From: an uncultured Flavobacteriaceae bacterium
GTDB taxonomy: Bacteria; Bacteroidota; Bacteroidia; Flavobacteriales; Flavobacteriaceae
Assembly: GCA_943787295.1 (NCBI GenBank)
Contig: CALSLW010000001.1
Location: 1 to 64,000, forward strand
Direction: 5' to 3'
DNA: 64,000 nucleotides
The notes under the pieces are model-generated. The model was not told the origin of the DNA and ran no database searches. It worked only from the letters and a program-made list of their open reading frames with translations. The position numbers were made by a program, and so were the translations under genes. This document shows positions 1 to 9,819 of the stretch, piece by piece. Positions within the stretch are counted from its first letter, which is position 1, and each line of letters opens with the position of its first letter.

Positions 1-2320
1 CCTATCCAAACATTAAAACTCTCCTGGCTCTACTTCCCATTTTTTATGGGCTGTATAAAAACTGTAATGTTTTAGCATTAAGCGTAAAAGTTATTGTTTT
101 TAGATTCACCAGGTTTTCAATTTCACCTTTTCGAATCCTTTTTAATTCTTTTATGGGTCTTACAAGACTTCCTACAAGGTCTCTAATATAAAGCTGAACC
201 ACTTCTTCTCCTGTTGTGTCACCTGTATTCTTGACATTGACAGAAACGTTTATATTTTTGATTAACTGTGGTTTTCTTTTTTGTCTAATTGTAGGTTGTC
301 ATAACTAAAGGTTTGTGTAACTTAAACCAAATCCAAATGGATATAAAGCTGTCCTTTGGGCGCATCTCTATAACCTGAGTAAAAAAACATTTTTTAGTAC
401 TCGATGGGCGACCAGTATTTTTTTTGGCTATAATAAAGCGGTTTCTTGACCTACATGATGTGGAAATGACACTGGCAATTTTCCTGAGGGGTTATAATCA
501 CCAAAAATTACATCTGCAATTGCATTTCCAGACTGAGACCCTAAATGCCAACATTCTAAAATACTAGGGAGTAGTATCTGATACTTTTAGTTAAGTCTAA
601 AGGCCTGCCGTTCATTAAAACCACAACTACATTTTTATTTACCTTGTATACAGCTTCTAGCAATTTGTTTTGTAATCCTAAAAGTCCAATGTTGGTCTGA
701 CTCCCTTCCTTCTCCTGTTTTGATATGCGTTTTCACCAATTGCTAATAAAACTACGTCAGATTTTTTTTGCTACTTCTACAGCTCTAGCAATTTTAGAAT
801 TATCAGTAGTATTAAACTTTAAGGGTAACTTGTACTGGTTTTTCACCCGGTTTTAATGTTAGGTATAATTAAATCTACACCTTTTGCATAAAGGACTTCA
901 GTATTTATTCCTACCATGCTTTTTTACTCCTTCTAGCAAAGAAACTGCAGAATTGTACTCTCCCTTAGCTCTCCAATTCCCTAGTGGTGTATCTTTATCA
1001 TTGGGCCATAGGACCAATTACTGCTATTCGTTTTATGTTTTTTTGAAAGAGGTAGAAGTTTATTTTCATTTTTAAGCAAAACAATCGATCTTTTTAGCAA
1101 CATCTCTGGCAAATACTTAAGTTTTTCTTTGGTATAAACCTCTTTTTTTTTTCTCTCTCTTCGTCGCAATATTTATATGGATTATCAAACAATCCTAATT
1201 GAAATTTTAAGCGGAGAAACACGTCTTACGGCATCATCTATTTGTTCAATATCAACTTTATCTTCATCCAATAAAGTATATAAACTGCTTTCGTAAGCAT
1301 AAGATTCCATATCCATATCGCAAACCCGCATTTAATGCAATTTCTGCAGCATGTTTTTTTATCTCTTGCAAAAACCATGAGCCTTCATTTCTCCAATAGA
1401 GGCCCCAATCTGAAACTATAAGTCCATTCCACTTCCATGTGCCTTTCAAAAACATCTCGTTGTAAATGTTTATGTCCTGTAGATGGAATACCATCAATAT
1501 CATTGAATGAGTTCATAAAAAGTTGCTTACCCCTGCTTGTGCAGCAGCTTTAAAGGGAGGTAAAATGGTATTATACAATTCATTTTCTCCAATGGTTACT
1601 GTATTGTATTCTCTTCCTGCTTCGGCAAATCCATATCCAGCAAAATGTTTGGCACAAGCTGCAATGGTTAAATCGTCTGACAAGTCATCCCCTTGAAAAC
1701 CTTTGATTCGAGCTACTCCTATTACACTATTTAGGTAAACATCTTCTCCAGCACTTTCCATAATTCTACCCCACCTAGCATCTCTAGAAACATCTATCAT
1801 TGGGGCAAATGTCCAATTTAACCCAGAAGCAGCACTTTCTCTCGCAGCAATCGAGGCAGACTGTTCTATAATATCTAAATCCCAACTTGCACTTTCTCCT
1901 AATGGAATAGGAAAAATAGTTTTATAACCATGGATAACATCAAAAGCGAAAAATTAGGGGTATTTTTAACCTCGAATGTTTCATGTTTTATTTCTTGAAT
2001 ATTTCGAACTGTTTTTTACAGATGTAACGTTAAGCATAGAGCCGACTTCCCCTTTTTTTATTTTTTCTAATTTGTACTGATCTTTTTTTTGATGAGGTAG
2101 GCCCAGTTTACGTTTCCATTTTCCGCTATATTGAACTAGTTGACCTATTTTTTTCATTTATACGCATCAGACTTAAAACGGAATCTACTTTTTTTTTCAA
2201 TTTCAGGATTCAGATCTCGTATTGTGTTAAGACTTTTTTTCTCTTTCGTTTTTATTCCAACTAATTAATACAAACATCAAGCTGATTGCAATAAAAAAAC
2301 GTTATTGAGTATTTCTTCAT
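1..2320 (-). pseudogene. Glycoside hydrolase family 3 (beta-glucosidase/xylosidase-like), multiply frameshifted
   Basis: Pieces of one GH3 enzyme lie in order on the minus strand but in different frames. An N-terminal KIGQLVQYSGKW-like stretch lies near 2130-2200. RDARWGR, GEDVYL and KHFAGYG lie within 1513-1800. NGLIVSDWG, carrying the family's nucleophile Asp, lies in 1264-1503. SIVLLKNENKLLPL lies in 981-1169, and WEVEPGEF followed, one base out of frame, by NVWIG lies at the left edge. The start ATG is at 2320 and is followed by a signal-peptide-like segment; the 3' end is beyond the window. Several frame changes are cured by removing one base from an A/T run (for example 15-18, 1448-1452 and 1517-1521). 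It is the last visible gene of the PUL and would release terminal sugars. As read, it cannot make a full enzyme. Family assignment is firm; whether the damage is biological or a sequence error is open. Confidence 0.85.
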
Positions 2321-2352
2321 AGACGTTTAAATAAGGTAAGTTTTTAATATTT

Positions 2353-2775
2353 TTAGATTATTGAATTTTTCTTATCTGAAAAGCATTTAATATGGGTAAA
2401 ACCTTTCACAGATTCAAAATTAATTTTGATTCCTTCTCCATCATTAACACTTATTTGGTATTTGACAGAAACTGCCTTTTCAACTCCATATTTCTCTGAA
2501 ATATTTAAGTTTTTTCTCGATATATTCTCCGTTCAAAATCACATTAAAAATTCGACTCGAGAAACCTTCAAATACTCTGTCATTTCCTAAGTTATAGGCC
2601 CAACCTTCTCATGTTTTTATATTTGACTCCAGTTCTGTCCAATGTAATGTAACAGAGTACTTGCCATTCGGAACATCTAGCTTAAAAACCATTAATCCCA
2701 ACGCGTTGTGTTTGGTATATTGGATCATCTTGCGAACCTTTAATATTCAGCTCAGAACTTGGTAAACTGCCAAAT
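2353..2775 (-). pseudogene. Displaced 3' part of the GH2 gene (malectin-like domain)
   Basis: After the GH2 reading frame stops at 2776, related coding sequence continues to a stop at 2353-2355 in shifted frames. Segments such as KTKFGSLPSSELNIKGSQDD, GINGF/KLDVPNGKYSVTLHWTE, EGWAYNLGNDRVFEGF and VSVKYQISVNDGEGIKINF look like the malectin-type carbohydrate-binding domain that often ends Bacteroidota GH2 enzymes. Breaks include a probable 2-base loss near 2790, an extra A in the run 2684-2688, an in-frame TGA at 2609-2611 and an extra T in the run 2510-2515. I infer one original GH2 gene spanning 2353-5076. Confidence 0.7.
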
Positions 2776-5076
2776 TTAGTTTTTTGCTCTGTAGGGCTTT
2801 CCTCCTATATACCCCCAACTTCCCTGAGGCGTATTCTTGTTCAGGTATCCATACCATACTGTTAACACGGTCTTCATAAATTCGTTTTGGTCCCCTAAAA
2901 GCACATTTAACTCATCAAAATCATCATCAAACTCTGAAAATTGATTCGGTGCCAACCTAAAGTCTATTTTCAAAACATCGTTATATGTTTCAGTTTGAAA
3001 AGTGCTTGTTGCCTTAAGTTTATTTATGCCGTTTGTAAATGGGATAGAAAAACGAGCTATATAATCTTTTACCTCGGCATTGTAGACAATATTATTATGA
3101 GTTAATTGTACGGAATCACTATTGCTGTATACAGTTACAGGTTGTAAACAGTGGTCTTTTCCAGTCTCAGCTACACCGCCTCTAATTTTCCATTCATTCT
3201 GACCGAATTTTATAATGGGTTCCTTGGAAAGTTTGGTTTTATACAACCACCAAGTGTCTTTTTTTTCCCTATTCAGAGTAGTTATTCCCTTTAAATTGGT
3301 ATTTGGTATGGCATAGCCTCTTGTTTCTGAATAGAAATCATTTAAATTCCAAATGTTAGCTCCAACTATAAAAGGGCGAGCCATTATAGCCTTTAGATAA
3401 TGTTCATGATATCTATTACCATATTCTACAGTATAGTCGAATCTTTCTGAATCGAAGGAATGCAACCTATGATGCACATCTGCTCCATATTCTGAAATGA
3501 TTATGGGCTTGTTTGGAAAAAGACGATGAATTTTATCGAGATATTTATCAAAATGCTCAAAAACACCCCCGTACCAACCTTGGTATAGATTCCACCCTAG
3601 AAGCATCGAGATATCTGTAAGTCCTGCATTCACATAACGATCTACAGCGCCATGATTTACAATCATGGTATATCTGCTAGGATCTAATGTTCTTATTTTA
3701 TCTTCTATCTTAGACGCTAGTTTTGCAATATTATTTGTATATAACTCATAACGTTCTTTCTCGGTTTTTTCATCAAAAGGTGGGCGTAAAAGCACCTCAT
3801 TCATGTAGGTCCAGATAATTAAAGAGGGGTGATTGAAATTTTGCTTCACCATTTCTTCTGCCATATGAAGGCTATTTTCTGTAAACGCCTCGGATTCGGT
3901 TATGGCATTAACAATAGGTATTTCTATAGAGGTCAAAATTCCTAATCGATCACAGGTTTCAAGGACTACAGGATCTTGGGGATAATGGGATATTCTCAAG
4001 AAGTTGCCACCCATTTCTTTTAGTAGTTGCACATCGCTTGCATGTATTTCGTTTGTAAGCGCGTTTCCTTTTTTAAAATAATCCTGATGACGGTTTGTTC
4101 CTATGAGTTTAAGATACTTGCCATTTAAGAAAAATCCTTCTTCTGGGTCAAAATGAAACCATCTTAAGCCTAGGGGTTCAATGGACTCATCTAACACAAC
4201 CCCTGTTTTTGAGTCCTGTATTTGGGTTATTACTTGATATAAATACGGCGTATCTGGGGACCATAGCTGTGGATTATTTATAACAAAATCTTCATCAACT
4301 GAAAAATGCTTATCGTGCTTTCTGATTTTTATTTTTTTCTTTTTTTCGGTTATGATTACACCTTGATTGTCTTCAATACGATTTACTAAGGTTAGGTTTC
4401 TGTTTTGATGTTCGCTATTGTTTATGAGACAGTTGATACTTACAAGACCTTCTTCTTTGGATACTTTAGGGGTAGAGATATATACTCCTGAAGAACCATG
4501 GTCATCCATTAAAAAGTGAATCGCATTTTGTTTGATGAGGTAAACATCTCTGTATATACCTCCAAAAAAAGTAAAATCAGCAGATAACGGTGGAATCGCT
4601 TCATTATGACTGTTATCAACCTTTATTGCTAATACATTAGACTCTCCAAAATTTAGAAACTCGGTAATATCAAAATTAAACCTAGTGTACCCCCCATTAT
4701 GTTGACCAACCCAATTTCCATTTACATAAACATCCGTAACTTGATTTGCTCCTTCAAAGTATATTTCAGTTTTTACGTTCTTTTCGCGCTTTTCAGCTGT
4801 TAGATCAATGGTTTTTTTATACCACCCTACTCCTCTGTAATAGCCTGGGATTTCATCAATAGCGTCCTTATCATTCCAAGTATGTGGAATGTTAATGGTT
4901 TCCCATTCTATAACTTCTGATAATATCGCTTTCGATGGAGATTGATACTGATCAAAATCAATATTTCCTAGATGAAAATTCCAATTGTTATTAATTGCAC
5001 TAACTCTTTCGGATTGGGACGATACTGTTAAGGCAGCAAAAATTGCTATTAATAAAGAGAAAACTCTTTTATTCAT
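2776..5076 (-). CDS. Glycoside hydrolase family 2 (beta-galactosidase-like), C-terminally truncated by frameshift
   Basis: A secreted or periplasmic exo-glycosidase of family GH2, acting on oligosaccharides released by the PUL. It has a signal peptide at residues 1-20. The N-terminal sugar-binding domain contains WYKKTIDL and YFEGANQVTDVYVNG. An immunoglobulin-like middle domain and a TIM barrel follow. The acid/base is E427 in TYMNEVL and the nucleophile is E529 in ISEYGAD, about 100 residues apart as usual for the family. The frame ends at GGKPYRAKN, just where a malectin-like C-terminal domain begins in another frame downstream (2353-2775). The catalytic part is complete, so the 766-aa product could still be active. 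Substrate specificity (galactoside, glucuronide or mannoside) cannot be told from sequence alone. It lies in the PUL operon with the beta-helix protein upstream. Confidence 0.85.
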   Translation of the reverse strand: MNKRVFSLLIAIFAALTVSSQSERVSAINNNWNFHLGNIDFDQYQSPSKAILSEVIEWETINIPHTWNDKDAIDEIPGYYRGVGWYKKTIDLTAEKREKNVKTEIYFEGANQVTDVYVNGNWVGQHNGGYTRFNFDITEFLNFGESNVLAIKVDNSHNEAIPPLSADFTFFGGIYRDVYLIKQNAIHFLMDDHGSSGVYISTPKVSKEEGLVSINCLINNSEHQNRNLTLVNRIEDNQGVIITEKKKKIKIRKHDKHFSVDEDFVINNPQLWSPDTPYLYQVITQIQDSKTGVVLDESIEPLGLRWFHFDPEEGFFLNGKYLKLIGTNRHQDYFKKGNALTNEIHASDVQLLKEMGGNFLRISHYPQDPVVLETCDRLGILTSIEIPIVNAITESEAFTENSLHMAEEMVKQNFNHPSLIIWTYMNEVLLRPPFDEKTEKERYELYTNNIAKLASKIEDKIRTLDPSRYTMIVNHGAVDRYVNAGLTDISMLLGWNLYQGWYGGVFEHFDKYLDKIHRLFPNKPIIISEYGADVHHRLHSFDSERFDYTVEYGNRYHEHYLKAIMARPFIVGANIWNLNDFYSETRGYAIPNTNLKGITTLNREKKDTWWLYKTKLSKEPIIKFGQNEWKIRGGVAETGKDHCLQPVTVYSNSDSVQLTHNNIVYNAEVKDYIARFSIPFTNGINKLKATSTFQTETYNDVLKIDFRLAPNQFSEFDDDFDELNVLLGDQNEFMKTVLTVWYGYLNKNTPQGSWGYIGGKPYRAKN

Positions 5077-5159
5077 TATTATTAAACTTTAATACAATTA
5101 ATTTGATGATGTTGACTTGAAAAATGCAATGACAGACGCTTTTAAATAGTAATTAGACA

Positions 5160-6788
5160 TTAATCTTGTTCTTCCATACCTATATCGACTCCACTTCCAA
5201 GAGGCACATCATTTCCAAACATATCCTTTATTTTAATAACTCCACCCTTACCATTTAAGGCATCATGTTGGTTATTATCCCCAACATTAATACCAGGCGA
5301 ATTTGAGGAAAGGCGGAAATTCTCTACACTATTTAGTTGAGGGCTAGATCCAACACTATAAATCGGTGCAACATTCCATAAATTTGCAGTAGTACTTACT
5401 GACGAATTCATAGATATTCCAGAAAACATATTATCATGAATGGAATTTCCTGCACTATTTTCTAATCTTATAGAGCCATTGGTTCCATTACTAAAGAAAA
5501 TATTATTAAAATATTCTGCACTTCTTGAATAACCATCCCAGCTTTTATGTTGAATTACCTCGATTGATTCATCAAAATCTGAGTAAATATGATTATTATA
5601 AACCTTTAAACTCATCACATTCCCTGAAGTCTTTATAGCATGGTCTCCATTGTTGGCTAGTAAATTATAGCGTATAATCGTTTCATAATTAAAAGCTGTG
5701 GGCCATCTGGCTGGTCCTCCCGTGATTAAAATTCCACCTTCTCCATTATTATGGCAATAATTATATTGAAATGTAGTCCAACGTGTTTTGAAGTCGCTAT
5801 CCAATCCGCCTGAATCTACATCTCCTACATTGGTAACGGTATTTGAGACTTCATTGTATTGGAACAAAGCGTAATCAGTGTTAAAGCAAAAAGCTGCATT
5901 TCCTGAGGTAAACTCCCCACAATAATCAAAGGTATTATATTCAACTAAAGGAGCATGAGCATTTTTAAGGATAAGGCCATTTCCAGCTATATGTTCAATA
6001 GTATTGTTACGATATACCATATTTCTACTTGGAACCCATGAAAGATTTACATAAACACCACCACTTCTTGGCCATTCTCTATCTTCCCATGAAGACGTAT
6101 TGTATATACCTGTTTGAGATACATGATGAATGTGGCAGTTTTCAATAAGAAAATCGTCAAAATAAGTTTCTACGGCATTACCAAGAATGACGCTAACAAT
6201 TCCTCCATTAGATTTGTTATTTTGAAAATCCCCACCAGCTAAACCGCCATGTACGCCATTAACATCATGTATTTCAATATTTCTAAAATATAAGTGATGC
6301 ACCACTCCAAAATCTCTTGCTTCCACATAAATACCTTTTCTGTTTTCAGCTGGTGTATCTCCCAAATTGGTGATTTCCAAATCAGAAACTTCTATATATT
6401 CTTGGTTTCTAATTAAAAAGGCATAAGATTTACCCTTAGGAGCAATTTTAGGTTTATTACCATTTCCGTAACTTGTTATTATAATAGGATTAGATTCATC
6501 ACCACTACCTCTAAATTTAAAAGTTTCATTCCATACACTGCCTTTTTTTAGATTGACAGAATTTCCAGCACCTAAGGTTTTTTGATTAAGATTGACAAAG
6601 CTTTTCCATGCCTTTTCAGGGCTGCACCCGTCATTGTTGTCGTCTCCATTAATAGAGTCTATAAAATAAGAGTTACAATCTCCAATTGGAGCCGTGTTTT
6701 CGTCATTATTCTTAGAACACCCAAGAACAAGATTTATCAGTATAAGTGTGAAACACATTTTAGCAATTACTCTGAAGCAAGTCATCAT
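5160..6788 (-). CDS. Parallel beta-helix lipoprotein, probable polysaccharide-active enzyme
   Basis: About 542 residues from the chosen start. That start puts a normal lipoprotein signal (LILINLVLGC) near the N-terminus; an upstream in-frame ATG at 6842 would add an unlikely 18-residue leader. After the lipidated Cys comes YFIDSINGDDNNDGCSPEKAW, a common opening of right-handed beta-helix glycan-degrading proteins. Many short turns follow with repeated N-N-x-x motifs (YRNNTIEHIAGNG, YNYCHNNGEGG). The fold fits polysaccharide lyases or beta-helix glycoside hydrolases, but I cannot place the family or the catalytic residues. Lying between the SusE/F-like lipoprotein and GH2, it is probably the surface enzyme that makes the first cut in the polymer. 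Confidence 0.7.
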   Translation of the reverse strand: MMTCFRVIAKMCFTLILINLVLGCSKNNDENTAPIGDCNSYFIDSINGDDNNDGCSPEKAWKSFVNLNQKTLGAGNSVNLKKGSVWNETFKFRGSGDESNPIIITSYGNGNKPKIAPKGKSYAFLIRNQEYIEVSDLEITNLGDTPAENRKGIYVEARDFGVVHHLYFRNIEIHDVNGVHGGLAGGDFQNNKSNGGIVSVILGNAVETYFDDFLIENCHIHHVSQTGIYNTSSWEDREWPRSGGVYVNLSWVPSRNMVYRNNTIEHIAGNGLILKNAHAPLVEYNTFDYCGEFTSGNAAFCFNTDYALFQYNEVSNTVTNVGDVDSGGLDSDFKTRWTTFQYNYCHNNGEGGILITGGPARWPTAFNYETIIRYNLLANNGDHAIKTSGNVMSLKVYNNHIYSDFDESIEVIQHKSWDGYSRSAEYFNNIFFSNGTNGSIRLENSAGNSIHDNMFSGISMNSSVSTTANLWNVAPIYSVGSSPQLNSVENFRLSSNSPGINVGDNNQHDALNGKGGVIKIKDMFGNDVPLGSGVDIGMEEQD

Positions 6789-6860
6789 ATTTTTATAATT
6801 ATTATTAAAGAGCTTCCTACAAACGCAGAAAGCTCTATTCAAAAATCAAAACAAAATTTG

Positions 6861-8186
6861 TTAAAGGCATACAAAATTTAAAGAGTTGCCATCTATTCCT
6901 ATCAATTCAAAATCATCAAAGTAATATAATGTAGTCGCTCCTGCATCTCCATTTACATGGGTTCTCAAATACATCCTATCTGGGTTTTTATCTGTAGATC
7001 CATCTGGGATGTAATATTTATAAGAGCCATAGGCAGCACCATGGTATTTATAATCATCTTGATTGCTAAAATCAAACTCAAGTGTTACCCATTGATCAAA
7101 TGCAGACACCTCTTTTTCAATCCACACATTACGCTTATAAGAGTCGCTATATGACGTACCATCAGTTCTATATCTATCTTCAAGATAAAGACGAACTATC
7201 CGTTTCCCTGCGTTATCTGTATTGTCAATCATTGTTCCATCAGGAGCTTCTGCATTAGAAGGTAAATAAACGTTGACCCTAAATTTGCTTTGTAATGAAA
7301 AATCAAATTCAGTTCCATCATCTTTTTCTCTAAACTTTAAGATACCATATTGAGCTCCACTAGGTTTATAATGATATCTTAGTGTAGCGGAACTATTTCC
7401 GTTTTGTACACTAGCGGGTAAATCTGTCAAGGCTAATGTCCCTGATTTATCTGATCCAACATCCCATAAAATTCCTCCACATTCAGCTCCGTCCATATCA
7501 TCGAAAAGTCTCCAGTTTTCAGGAGGCGCTACTCCTGCATCTACATCTACACTAAAAGACTCCGTGTTTTCTAAACTTCCAGCTCCATTGATAGCTGTCA
7601 TTTTAACCACGCAGTTTAATGTTACAGGTTCTAATAAATCATTGGTGAAAACATAAGTGTAAGAGTTACTAGTTGTTGTTTTCTCATGAATTAGTGTCAC
7701 TCCATCTTGCTCAAAAATCTCAATTTTATAGCTGGTCGCATTTGTAGCCGACATACTGAAGTTAACTATTCCTGATCCATCGCTTGATGGCTCAACAGTT
7801 GTCAAGAAATCAGCTGGTTCTTTTTCAGGAATTTCAACTACTAACTCGAAACTAGCCGCATCTCTAATGCCTTGGGCAATTAGTATTACATTATAAGTTC
7901 CAAATTGATCGAAGTTAACAGAAAAGTTATTTTCAGTAAAACTTTCTGGGCTCTCATCATCCAAATTCTTTTTTAAGAGAAAAAAGACCTGGCCTTCAGC
8001 CGTAGCTTCAAAATTTACTGTATAACCACTGCTTTCATTATCTAGAGAGTATGTTAGGTTTAGATTCGTTGGTATATTTTCATAACCTTCTAGCTTATTG
8101 TCCGTAAAATCCTCTTCACAGGATGCGAACATCAGTATTATAAAAATGCTCACGACACTTTTAATGGTATTTTTAATATTATTCAT
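6861..8186 (-). CDS. SusE/F-like surface glycan-binding lipoprotein
   Basis: About 441 residues with a lipoprotein signal ending IILMFASC. It is followed by an acidic stretch (EEDFTDN) typical of surface-exported lipoproteins. Two beta-sandwich, PKD-like segments fill the first half, with repeated phrases like SFTENNFSVNFDQFGTYNV. The C-terminal half looks like a carbohydrate-binding jelly roll (NWRLFDDMDGAECGG to the end). Its position directly after susD fits a surface glycan-binding protein that holds the polysaccharide for the SusCD transporter. There is no enzyme motif that I recognise. Start choice between ATG 8192 and ATG 8186 is uncertain by two codons. Confidence 0.7.
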   Translation of the reverse strand: MNNIKNTIKSVVSIFIILMFASCEEDFTDNKLEGYENIPTNLNLTYSLDNESSGYTVNFEATAEGQVFFLLKKNLDDESPESFTENNFSVNFDQFGTYNVILIAQGIRDAASFELVVEIPEKEPADFLTTVEPSSDGSGIVNFSMSATNATSYKIEIFEQDGVTLIHEKTTTSNSYTYVFTNDLLEPVTLNCVVKMTAINGAGSLENTESFSVDVDAGVAPPENWRLFDDMDGAECGGILWDVGSDKSGTLALTDLPASVQNGNSSATLRYHYKPSGAQYGILKFREKDDGTEFDFSLQSKFRVNVYLPSNAEAPDGTMIDNTDNAGKRIVRLYLEDRYRTDGTSYSDSYKRNVWIEKEVSAFDQWVTLEFDFSNQDDYKYHGAAYGSYKYYIPDGSTDKNPDRMYLRTHVNGDAGATTLYYFDDFELIGIDGNSLNFVCL

Positions 8187-8236
8187 AATCATTAATTTTA
8201 AATTTTAACGTTTGAGTTTATAACTCGAAACTATTA

Positions 8237-9793
8237 TTAGTATCCTTGATTTTGCGGGAATGTTGGTCCCATTAAATCCAACTGAGTCTGAGGTATTGGC
8301 CAATTAACCATATGAGGCTGCATTGGATAAGGTCGATTGTTTTTTGTATTAGAACCAAATCTATAGTGTAGATTCTGACGCTCTACCAATAAGCCTAATC
8401 TTTTTAACAAATACCATCTGTTTTTTTCAAATGCTAATTCTCTTGCAGATTCTTCCAAATAAGTTTCTAAAGTAAACTCTGTGAAATTGTGGTCCGAATT
8501 ACCAAAAGCTCTTTCCCGTATCATATTGATATATTCTAATGCCTTAGCACTGGTTGGGCTTTCATTATCCGCTCTCCAATGGGCTTCAGCTCCCAGCATT
8601 AATGTTTCAGCGAATCGATAATAGAGATAATCTTTCCAGTTCCCATTTGACCCAATAGGTTTTTCATCGTCATGGTATTTTTTCAAACTCCAATGGTAAC
8701 GTCTAAAGTTATCTTCGTATCCGATAACTTCATTCCCAAAATTAGGATGGTCGGGATTGTTACAAATTAGCTTAGTTGAATAATAGTAGGTGGTGTATCT
8801 AATATCATTGTCTTTATCGTAAAGCGATTGCAAATAATCATTAGGAAAACCCCATCCCAACGAATTTCCACCAAGTTCTACACTTGGTATCATTTCACCG
8901 GAATTAAGCTCATAATATCGATTATTAAAGAATGAGCTATACCAAATGTCATCACCTCCAGCTAAATCATCATCCTCTCCAAAAGATTGCTCTCTTGGAT
9001 ATACAGCCAGTGCTTCCTCATGATTTAAATCCTGTCCAAAGACTTTATCTAAACCAGCGAGATGATAAGTTCCATTTTCTATAATAGCGTCGAACTGTGA
9101 AGCAGCCTCGCTCCAGTCGCCTTGCCACATTGCACTTTTCCCTTTTAAATGACGAGCTACAGCTTGATTGTATCTCCCAAAATCTTCTTTGTATTTTAAG
9201 TTTTCAATAGCATAATCAAAATCACTATCAATAAGCTTATACACGTCTTCCTGGGCAGCTGGAACATATTCTACTAAATCTTCATAGTTATCAGCGTTTG
9301 TTGGAATGGTATCCAATAAGATATTTTCGTACAAACGAACTAAATCGAAATAGGTTTCTCCTCTTATTAATCTTGCCTCAGCAACTCGTTTTTTTAATTG
9401 ATCATTCTGTTCTAAGGCAGGTGCAGCACTAATAATAGCATTAGCCCTATCTATAATTTGATAACAGGTTACCCATTTATGGTTAGCAAAACCCAATGTC
9501 GCATTGTGTTTTGAAGGGTCATAAGGCGTAAAATAGGTTCTCATTTGCCCGATGTCTGTTCCAATAAGTATAAAAGCATTGGCTCTAAAACCATCGCCAG
9601 CACGTCCAGTGGCATTGTTCTTTCTTAACTTATTATATAATGCGGTAACGCCAACGTCTATACCATCCACAGATGAATAAATATAATCGGTGGAAATTTC
9701 ATCTAAGGGTTCTTCTTCTAGAAGGTCACTACAGGATGTGGAAAACAATAATGTTGTTATTGCTAATCCCATTAAAAAATAATTTTTTTTCAT
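8237..9793 (-). CDS. SusD family outer-membrane glycan-binding lipoprotein
   Basis: Lid protein of a SusCD pair at the cell surface. It binds oligosaccharides and closes over the SusC channel. The signal peptide ends LLFSTSC, followed by SDLLEEEPLDEIS, a classic SusD start. The TPR-like helical core (AEARLIRGETYFDLVRLYEN) and the C-terminal RAD/SusD part (INMIRERAF, ELAFEKNRWYLLKRLG) are both present, so it appears full length at about 518 residues. ATG 9793 is preferred over in-frame ATG 9817, because it gives a standard signal peptide and has an A-rich stretch just before it. It follows susC with almost no gap, so the two are co-transcribed. Confidence 0.93.
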   Translation of the reverse strand: MKKNYFLMGLAITTLLFSTSCSDLLEEEPLDEISTDYIYSSVDGIDVGVTALYNKLRKNNATGRAGDGFRANAFILIGTDIGQMRTYFTPYDPSKHNATLGFANHKWVTCYQIIDRANAIISAAPALEQNDQLKKRVAEARLIRGETYFDLVRLYENILLDTIPTNADNYEDLVEYVPAAQEDVYKLIDSDFDYAIENLKYKEDFGRYNQAVARHLKGKSAMWQGDWSEAASQFDAIIENGTYHLAGLDKVFGQDLNHEEALAVYPREQSFGEDDDLAGGDDIWYSSFFNNRYYELNSGEMIPSVELGGNSLGWGFPNDYLQSLYDKDNDIRYTTYYYSTKLICNNPDHPNFGNEVIGYEDNFRRYHWSLKKYHDDEKPIGSNGNWKDYLYYRFAETLMLGAEAHWRADNESPTSAKALEYINMIRERAFGNSDHNFTEFTLETYLEESARELAFEKNRWYLLKRLGLLVERQNLHYRFGSNTKNNRPYPMQPHMVNWPIPQTQLDLMGPTFPQNQGY

Positions 9794-9819
9794 TTCTTTT
9801 AAGTTATTTAGTTTCATAA

